Source of the DNA: Paucibacter aquatile
GTDB lineage: Bacteria > Pseudomonadota > Gammaproteobacteria > Burkholderiales > Burkholderiaceae_C
Assembly: GCF_002885975.1 (NCBI RefSeq)
Contig: NZ_POSP01000003.1
Coordinates: 3,348,001 to 3,412,000 of the forward strand
Length of the DNA: 64,000 nucleotides
Direction: 5' to 3'
The notes beneath the pieces were generated by a model that searched no databases, had not been told where the DNA came from, and saw only the letters and a program-made list of their open reading frames with translations. Positions within the stretch are counted from its first letter, which is position 1; the number at the start of each line of letters is the position of its first letter. The translations under genes were made by a program, and so were the position numbers. This document shows positions 58,144 through 64,000 of this stretch, one piece after another.

Positions 58144-60453
58144 ATGGGGCGATGGACGGGCGGGTGGCAGCGGGCGAAAGCGTGGGCGCATGTCGATGCG
58201 ACCCTGGCCCGTGGCTTGCTGTGGCGGCTCAGCCTGGCCCTGATCGTGAGCATGCTGGGCCTGACCTGGCTGGTTCAGCATGTCAGCCAGCGCGATGTCG
58301 AGGCCCAGGCCATGGAGGAGTTGCGCAGCACCGTGATGGAGCGGGCGCGCGCCAGTGGCGAAGACTTTGCCCTCGCCGAACGCAATGTCGAGCTGCTGCG
58401 CGCCGAGTACCTGCGCCGCCTGGCGGCTGCCCGGCCGCCGGGCTGGCAGGGTGACTTCCGGCGCTGGTTTGCCCGTTCGCCCGACCAGCTGCTGCGCCTG
58501 CGCCCCGAGCTTGATGACCACCGCCGTCTGCCCAGCGTCTACCTGCGCGCGCAGGCCGAGCTCAACGACAGCCTGATGTGGCAAACCCAGGTGGCCTTCG
58601 ATCTGCTGCGCGAATGGGGCCCGCCGCTGACGGCGCGCTACTACTCGGCCTACTTCGACCTGCCGGGCCAGGGCCTGATCATGTTCTCGCCCTCGGTCAA
58701 CTGGGGCGCCGAGGCCACGCCGGAGACCAACAACTTCGACTACCCGCCGGTGGCTGGCGCTTCGCCTGAACGCAACCCCAGCCGCAGCAATCGCTGGACC
58801 CCGGTCTACTACGACGACAAGGCGCGCATCTACATGGTGTCGACCGTGCTGCCGATTGATTTCGAGGGGCGCTGGATCGCTTGCGTCTCGCAGGATGTGT
58901 CGGTCGCCAGTCTGCTCAAACGCACCGTCAGCGACAGCCTGCCCGGCACCTACAGCCTGATCCTCAGCCGCGATGGCCACCTGATTGCCCACCCCGGTTT
59001 TGCCGAGCGCATCGAGGCGGCTCAGGGCAAGCTCAAACTCGACCAGATCCGCGATCCCCTGCTCGATGAAATCGCCACCCTGGCGCCGCCGGCCGAAGGC
59101 CAGGCTGCCGTCAGCCTCAGCGCCGATGGCCGCCACCTGCTGGGTGTGGCCCGCATTGCCGGGCCCGACTGGCTGTTCGTCAGCGTCTATCCCCGCGCCC
59201 ATCTCGACGCCGGCGTGGCGCGCAGCAGCGAGAACATCCTGCTGGTCGGGGCCGTGGCCTTGCTGGTGCTGATGAGCTTGCTGGGCTGGATCGTGCGGCG
59301 CCAGATCAGCCGGCCGATTGCCGAGCTGCGCAGCGCCGTGCAGGGGGTCAGCGAGGGTCGGTTTGAGATCGCGCACGGCGAGGCGGAGCTGCGCGAGGAC
59401 GAGCTCGGTGATCTCGGCCGCAGCTTTGCGCAGATGGGCGCGGAGCTGGCGCAGCGCGAGGCTCGCCTCAAGCGCGACGCCCAGGCCTTGCAGGAGGCGC
59501 GTGATCAGCTGGAAAACCGGGTGCAGGAGCGCACCGCTGAGCTGCACGCCAGCAATGCCGAGCTGGTGCTGGCGCTGGACGACCTGGGCAAGACCCAGAG
59601 CAGCCTGCTGCGCGCCGAGCGCCTGGCCAGCCTGGGCCGCATGGTCGCCGGCGTGGCCCACGAGCTGGGCACGCCCATCGGCAATGCCCGCCTGGCCGCC
59701 AGCACCCTGGCCGCCGATGCCGAGCAGATGGCCCGCGATGTCGAGCAGGGCTTGCGCCGTTCGCAGCTGAGCAAGTTCTTGCAGCGCCTGGGCAGCGGCA
59801 GCCAGATCCTGCAAGGCAATCTGGAGCGGGCCAGCGAGCTGCTGCAGAACTTCAAGCAGGTGGCGGTCGATGGCAGCAGTGCCCAGCGCCGCGTGTTTGC
59901 GCTCGACCAGCTGGTGCGCGACATCCTGATGACGCTGCAACCCACGCTCAAGCGCCTGCCGTTGGACATCCAGGTCGATGTTCCGGCAGGCCTGGAGATG
60001 GACAGTTATCCCGGCGCGCTGGGCCAGGTGCTGAGCAATCTGATCCAGAACGCGGCCATCCATGGCTTCGAGGGGCGCGAGCAGGGGCGGCTGGAGATCC
60101 TGGTCGACTGCCCCGATGCCGGGCATGTGCGCTTGCGCATCCGTGACGATGGTTGCGGCATCGCGGCCGAGATCCAGCCGCGCGTCTTCGACCCCTTCTT
60201 CACCACCCGCATGGGCCGTGGCGGCAGCGGCCTGGGCCTGAATATCAGCCACAACCTGGTCAGCAATGTGCTGTGTGGCGAGATCCATCTGCACAGCGAG
60301 GCCGGCGCAGGCAGCTGCTTTGAGCTGCTGCTGCCGCGCGTGGCACCCAACCACGCCGAGGCCGAGACCTTGCCGCTGCCGCTGAGCCAGTTTGCCAGCC
60401 TGACGGAGGCCGAGGAGATGGACGCTCAGTCGGCCGGCACACGCAAGGCTTGA
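58144..60453 (+). CDS. Cache-domain sensor histidine kinase (orphan)
   Basis: The 769-residue kinase has two membrane helices (about 28-48 and 363-380) flanking a periplasmic Cache-type domain (with VYYDDKARIYMVSTVLPIDF and SLILSRDGHLIAHPGF). A HAMP domain follows, then a coiled coil (LENRVQERTAELHASNAEL), then the phospho-acceptor H506 in GVAHELGTPIGNARL, and an ATPase domain with LSNLIQNAAIHG and GRGGSGLGLNISHN. There is no response regulator next to it. It ends with a 28-base overlap with the convergent GHL10 gene. Confidence 0.93.
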   Translation: MGRWTGGWQRAKAWAHVDATLARGLLWRLSLALIVSMLGLTWLVQHVSQRDVEAQAMEELRSTVMERARASGEDFALAERNVELLRAEYLRRLAAARPPGWQGDFRRWFARSPDQLLRLRPELDDHRRLPSVYLRAQAELNDSLMWQTQVAFDLLREWGPPLTARYYSAYFDLPGQGLIMFSPSVNWGAEATPETNNFDYPPVAGASPERNPSRSNRWTPVYYDDKARIYMVSTVLPIDFEGRWIACVSQDVSVASLLKRTVSDSLPGTYSLILSRDGHLIAHPGFAERIEAAQGKLKLDQIRDPLLDEIATLAPPAEGQAAVSLSADGRHLLGVARIAGPDWLFVSVYPRAHLDAGVARSSENILLVGAVALLVLMSLLGWIVRRQISRPIAELRSAVQGVSEGRFEIAHGEAELREDELGDLGRSFAQMGAELAQREARLKRDAQALQEARDQLENRVQERTAELHASNAELVLALDDLGKTQSSLLRAERLASLGRMVAGVAHELGTPIGNARLAASTLAADAEQMARDVEQGLRRSQLSKFLQRLGSGSQILQGNLERASELLQNFKQVAVDGSSAQRRVFALDQLVRDILMTLQPTLKRLPLDIQVDVPAGLEMDSYPGALGQVLSNLIQNAAIHGFEGREQGRLEILVDCPDAGHVRLRIRDDGCGIAAEIQPRVFDPFFTTRMGRGGSGLGLNISHNLVSNVLCGEIHLHSEAGAGSCFELLLPRVAPNHAEAETLPLPLSQFASLTEAEEMDAQSAGTRKA

Positions 60454-62030
60454 GCCGGCCCCAGCTGCCCGAGACCTCCCACCGCGCGCAGCACCAGGCC
60501 CTCGACGCCCGCGGCCGGCAGGCGCAGCTCGGCGCTGCCATCGGCCTGGCTGCCCATCAGGCGGCTGCGCCAGCCCTCGCGGGCATGGCGGATCTGCACC
60601 CAGTAGCGCCAGCTGCCGGCATGCCTGGTGCCGGGCCGCAGGCGCAAGATCAGCTGTGCCTCACCGTTGTTCTGGACTTCGCGATGGCAGCGCCAATCCA
60701 GGGCGGGAACGTCGGGCGCTGCGGCCCCGGCCAGCCAGGGCGTGGCCGGCACCAGGGCGGGCTGGCTGTAGGCCTGCTGGCGCAGCGCATCGGCCAGGCC
60801 GCGCCGGTTCTGCGCCAGGGCCACCATGCTGAAGTGGGCGTGGCCGCTGCCGGGCCGGCGCTCGCGCAGCAGGGCGATCTGCTGTAGCAACTCGTCCACC
60901 GGCCAGCTGTCGGCCTTGTCGGTCACCTTGCTGCTGAACAGGCCCGGCCAGATGTGGCGGCCCAGCGGGTTCTGGCCATGCCAGTAGTCCAGCAAGGGGC
61001 CGAAGGCCTGGGCCTTTTGTGCGATCGGCCAGTAGAGCTGGGGCACCAGATAGTCCACCCAGCCCTCGGCCAGCCAGCGTTCCACATCGGCATACAGCTT
61101 GTCGTACTGGCTGAAACCGGCGATGCCCTCAGGGCGCAGCGCCGGCTTGCCGATGCCGAAAGGGCTGATGCCGAAGCGCGCCTCGGGGCGAACCCGACGC
61201 ACCGCCTGCTGCAGGCGCTGCACCAGCTGGTCCACGTTCTGGCGCCGCCAGTCGGCCCGGTTCAGCGTGCCGCCGGCCTCGCGGTAGCGGGTCCAGCTGG
61301 GTTCGTCCGGGAAATCCAGCTCGCGCCCGGCCGTGTCATTGACCGGGTAGGGGTAGAAGTAATCGTCCAGGTGAAGGCCGTCGATCTCGTAGCGGCGCAG
61401 CAGGTCCTCGACCACGGCCAGGGTGTGGTCGGCGGCGGCGGGCTCGCCGGGGTCGATCCAGAGCTGGTCGCCATAGCGCCGCACCCATTGCGGCTGGCTG
61501 CGGCTCAGGTGTTGGGCGGCGGCGGCGCTGCTGGCCTGGCTCTGGCGAGCGCGGAAGGGGTTGAGCCAGGCATGCAGCTCCAGGCCGCGCTGGTGGGCCT
61601 GATCTATCCAGAAGGCCAGCGGGTCGTAGAAGGGCTCGGGCGCCTGGCCCTGGCTGCCGCTGAGGTACTCGCTCCAGGGCTCCAGGGGCGAATCGAACAG
61701 GGCATCGGCGCTGGGCCGCACCTGCAGGATGACGGCATTGAGCTGCAGCTGCACGGCCAGGTCCAGCAGGGCGATGGCTTCCGCCTGCTGCTGGGCGCTG
61801 CTCAGGCCCTTGCGGCTGGGCCAGTCGATATTGGCCACCGTGGCCACCCAAACGGCGCGGAACTCTCGCAGCGGCAGCGGCGCCTGGGCCAGCAGCTCGG
61901 GCGCGGGCTCCAAGCGCAGCTCACCGGGCAGGGGCGGCAGGCGCAACGGGGCCTCGGCGCAGCCGGCCAAGCCCAGGCCGGTGCCGATCACGGGAGACAG
62001 CCCGCAGGCCAGAAGCTGGCGGCGCTTCAC
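60426..62030 (-). CDS. GHL10-family glycosyl hydrolase-like lipoprotein
   Basis: The 534-residue lipoprotein has a lipobox LAGC (C24) and a glycosyl hydrolase-like GHL10 (YngK-like) domain: REFRAVWVATVANIDWPSR at the start, LQLNAVILQVRPSADALF, LELHAWLNPFRAR and IDGLHLDDYFYPYP. The C-terminal ~100 residues look like a carbohydrate-binding domain. It may act on peptidoglycan or surface polysaccharide. It overlaps the AmpG-like permease by 4 bases, so they form an operon. Confidence 0.9.
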   Translation of the reverse strand: MKRRQLLACGLSPVIGTGLGLAGCAEAPLRLPPLPGELRLEPAPELLAQAPLPLREFRAVWVATVANIDWPSRKGLSSAQQQAEAIALLDLAVQLQLNAVILQVRPSADALFDSPLEPWSEYLSGSQGQAPEPFYDPLAFWIDQAHQRGLELHAWLNPFRARQSQASSAAAAQHLSRSQPQWVRRYGDQLWIDPGEPAAADHTLAVVEDLLRRYEIDGLHLDDYFYPYPVNDTAGRELDFPDEPSWTRYREAGGTLNRADWRRQNVDQLVQRLQQAVRRVRPEARFGISPFGIGKPALRPEGIAGFSQYDKLYADVERWLAEGWVDYLVPQLYWPIAQKAQAFGPLLDYWHGQNPLGRHIWPGLFSSKVTDKADSWPVDELLQQIALLRERRPGSGHAHFSMVALAQNRRGLADALRQQAYSQPALVPATPWLAGAAAPDVPALDWRCHREVQNNGEAQLILRLRPGTRHAGSWRYWVQIRHAREGWRSRLMGSQADGSAELRLPAAGVEGLVLRAVGGLGQLGPAQALRVPAD

Positions 62031-63328
62031 GGGGCCTCCGCCTTGCGGCCGAAATCAGCCGGTATCTTGAGCAGGGCGGCCATGGCAAAAGAGGGCAGGG
62101 TGGCGACCAGCACCCAGACAAAGAAGGCGGTGTAGCCGAGCTGATCCTGCAGCCAGCCGCTCCACATGCCGGGCAGCATCATGCCCAGGGCCATGAAGCC
62201 GGTGCAGATGGCGTAGTGCGCGGTCTTGTGCTCGCCCTCGGCCACCAGAATCATGTACATCAGGTAGGCGGTGAAGCCCAGGCCATAACCAAACTGTTCC
62301 ACGGCCAGGGCACCGCTGATCAGCCACAGATTGGCGGGCAGCCACAGCGCCATGGCCAGGAAGGCGATATTGGGCACATGCATGGCCAGCACCAGCGGCC
62401 AGAGCGCTCGCTTCAGGCCCACGCGCGAGATCACCCAGCCACCGACCAGGCCGCCCAGGGTCAGGGCCGTCAGGCCCACGGTGCCGTAGGCGATGCCGAC
62501 CTGCTTGGTGCTCAGGCCCAGGCCGCCGGCCGTGGGTGGGTCCAACAGAAAGGGCGTGGCCAGCTTGAGCAGCTGGGCCTCGGGGAAGCGGTAGAGCAGC
62601 AGGAAGCCCAGGATGACGGCGATGCCGGGCTTCTGGAAAAACAGCGCAAATACGCGCACAAACTCGGGCAGCAGCTGGGCTGGCTGCACACCCGAGGGCC
62701 GGTCGCTGGCCGGGCGGGGCAGGCTGAACAGGCTGTGCCACAGGGCCAACAGGCCGAACAAGGCGGTGATCACCCCGAACACCCAGGACCAGGCCATGAC
62801 CATGCTGCCGGTGCGCTCTTGCAGCTCACCGGCCAGATAGACCAGGCCGCCCTGGCCGCCGATATTGGCCAGGCGGTAAAACGTGGAACGCACGCCGACA
62901 AAGGCCGCCTGGCTGCGCTGCGGCAGGGCCAGCATGTAAAAGCCATCGGCGGCGATGTCGTGTGAGGCAGACGCAAAAGCCATCAACCAGAACAGGGCCA
63001 GCGTCATCTGTAGCGCCCGTTCGCCGGGAATCGTCAACGCCACACCGGCCAGGGCCGCGCCGATCAGGAACTGCATGGCGCCGATCCAGCGCCGTTTGGT
63101 GCCCAGCAGCTCCACCAGCGGCGACCACAGCGGCTTGATCACCCAGGGCAGGTAGAGCCAGCTGGTGTAGAGCGCAATGTCGGTGTTGCTGAAGCCCAGG
63201 TTCTTGTACATGACCACCGACAGCGTCATCACCACCACATAGGGCAGGCCCTGGGCGAAATACAGCGAGGGGATCCACAGCCAGGGCTGGCGGGAGCGGG
63301 GTAGATCGTGCGGACGAGGGGCGGTCAT
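62027..63328 (-). CDS. AmpG-like MFS permease
   Basis: The 433-residue transporter has twelve membrane helices and AmpG-like motifs: IPSLYFAQGLPYVVVMTLSVVMYKNLGFSN at the start and SWLYLPWVIKPLWSPLVEL. AmpG imports muropeptides for cell-wall recycling. The ATG at 63328 fits the family start (MTAPRPHDL). The coupling to the GHL10 lipoprotein suggests a saccharide scavenging or recycling unit. Confidence 0.9.
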   Translation of the reverse strand: MTAPRPHDLPRSRQPWLWIPSLYFAQGLPYVVVMTLSVVMYKNLGFSNTDIALYTSWLYLPWVIKPLWSPLVELLGTKRRWIGAMQFLIGAALAGVALTIPGERALQMTLALFWLMAFASASHDIAADGFYMLALPQRSQAAFVGVRSTFYRLANIGGQGGLVYLAGELQERTGSMVMAWSWVFGVITALFGLLALWHSLFSLPRPASDRPSGVQPAQLLPEFVRVFALFFQKPGIAVILGFLLLYRFPEAQLLKLATPFLLDPPTAGGLGLSTKQVGIAYGTVGLTALTLGGLVGGWVISRVGLKRALWPLVLAMHVPNIAFLAMALWLPANLWLISGALAVEQFGYGLGFTAYLMYMILVAEGEHKTAHYAICTGFMALGMMLPGMWSGWLQDQLGYTAFFVWVLVATLPSFAMAALLKIPADFGRKAEAP

Positions 63329-64000
63329 GCGGGAGGCAGGCAATCCAGAGGCAGCGGAGCTGGGACGTGCGCACTGCGCTCGGGCCCAAGCCAGCGAGTT
63401 CAATGCGCGCCGCACATTATCTTGGCCGCCGGCCACCGCCGCTGGGTGCGGTGGGCGCAGACAAACCCTTGCGGGCGGGAGGCGGATTCGGTTTTCGGCA
63501 CATTGCGGGCCTTCCTTGCGTCGATCGCTCACGCTGCGGTGGCTCGGCCCGCCGCCGGGCTCATGGTTCGCGGGTCGGCTCTGCGAGCCGACTGCCCTCG
63601 GTGCTCACTCCTCGGCTCAGCGGCGCCAAACTCCCTCCGTTCGCTGCGCTCACTGTGGTCAAACAGTGGCGCCGAGTCAGAGCTTGAAGCGCGCGGGTAC
63701 GCGCGCCTGAGCCGCTCCGCTGCGCCCTCGGCCGCGCACAAATCGCCCGTCGGCGGGCCGAGCCACCTCCGGAGGTGGCGTGCTCCACTGTCGAAGGGGC
63801 AGATCGACCGCGATGCAAGCGCCCTGCAGCCCGGGCCGCTGCCGGGCGATTTGTGAAGGGCCGAGCAGCGCAGAGCCTCGGGGCGCGCGCGTACCCGCGC
63901 GCTTCAAGTTCTGACTTGGCGCTTCTGTCTGAACGAAGCGAACGCAGGGAGCGGAGTGAGTTATGCGCCAGCCCCGAGGCGCGAGCAGCGCAGGGAAGTC
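63329..64000. repeat. Non-coding region with a large imperfect inverted repeat
   Basis: This 672-base stretch up to the window end shows no convincing gene. It contains a perfect 17-base inverted repeat (63538-63554 against 63751-63767) and a palindrome CCACCTCCGGAGGTGG (63763-63778). It also contains a long imperfect inverted repeat: the left arm from about 63587 to 63757 matches the reverse complement of about 63835 to 64000, including shared CTTGAAGCGCGCGGGTACGC. ORFs here run through repeats on both strands and are probably not genes. Confidence 0.7.

Noticed and set aside
57961..60354. Open frame of 797 codons on the minus strand
   Set aside because: It is antisense to the Cache sensor kinase.
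63308..63856. Several overlapping frames at the right end on both strands
   Set aside because: They run through the inverted repeats and change with the repeat arms, with no start site or recognised motif.

Overview
The window is about 64 kb of high-GC DNA, very probably a chromosome segment of a betaproteobacterium in Burkholderiales, near the Roseateles/Mitsuaria/Rubrivivax group. This rests on the gene families seen: two PEP-CTERM proteins, a membrane-anchored cytochrome c5-type protein, YheT-, DUF2845- and DUF2332-type genes, and AlgZ/AlgR-like LytTR regulation. The genus is an inference.

Bases 1-18231 hold a type III secretion system (T3SS). Nineteen genes run on the minus strand, most overlapping or spaced by less than 15 bases. 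In transcription order they are a lytic transglycosylase, sctV, sctC, sctD, a needle-like sctF, sctI, sctJ, sctK, sctL, sctN, sctO, sctP, a GNAT acetyltransferase, an unknown gene, a cytosolic histidine kinase, a FixJ/LuxR response regulator, sctQ, sctR and sctS (cut by the window edge). sctU lies on the plus strand across a shared 317-base intergenic region. The gene order is Ysc-like, but a four-gene regulatory/accessory cassette separates sctP from sctQ.

Bases 18232-27763 look like the cargo and accessory part of the island. A 230-residue protein ends in a domain paralogous to the short needle-like protein and carries a glycine-zipper N-terminal half. Two toxin/antidote-like pairs follow. 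One is a LysM muramidase without a Sec signal, next to an LprI-type lysozyme-inhibitor homologue. The other is a protein with a PD-(D/E)xK nuclease-like core and a glycine-zipper tail, next to a candidate immunity protein. Then come a DUF1521 (metal-induced autocleavage, NopE1-like) protein with its GDPH site and two unknown small genes. A 22-base motif with 20/22 identity occurs before the long needle-like gene and in the divergent region of the DUF1521 gene, suggesting one regulon. Delivery by this T3SS, and bacterial rather than eukaryotic targets for the two pairs, are hypotheses.

Bases 27870-63328 are mostly ordinary chromosome: tRNA-Arg(CCG), cytochrome c, solute-binding proteins, a LytTR two-component pair, a TraB-like protein, an ABC exporter, a YheT-type hydrolase, a CHASE-PAS-GGDEF diguanylate cyclase coupled to a solute-binding protein, radA, transporters, two PEP-CTERM proteins, fumC, a TonB-like protein, arfB, alr, lplT, glutathione peroxidase, two Crp/Fnr regulators, a fatty acid hydroxylase-type membrane protein, a Cache sensor kinase, and a GHL10 lipoprotein with an AmpG-like permease. 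One AT-richer orphan gene (40636-41163) looks foreign. The last 670 bases are non-coding and contain an unusually large imperfect inverted repeat.
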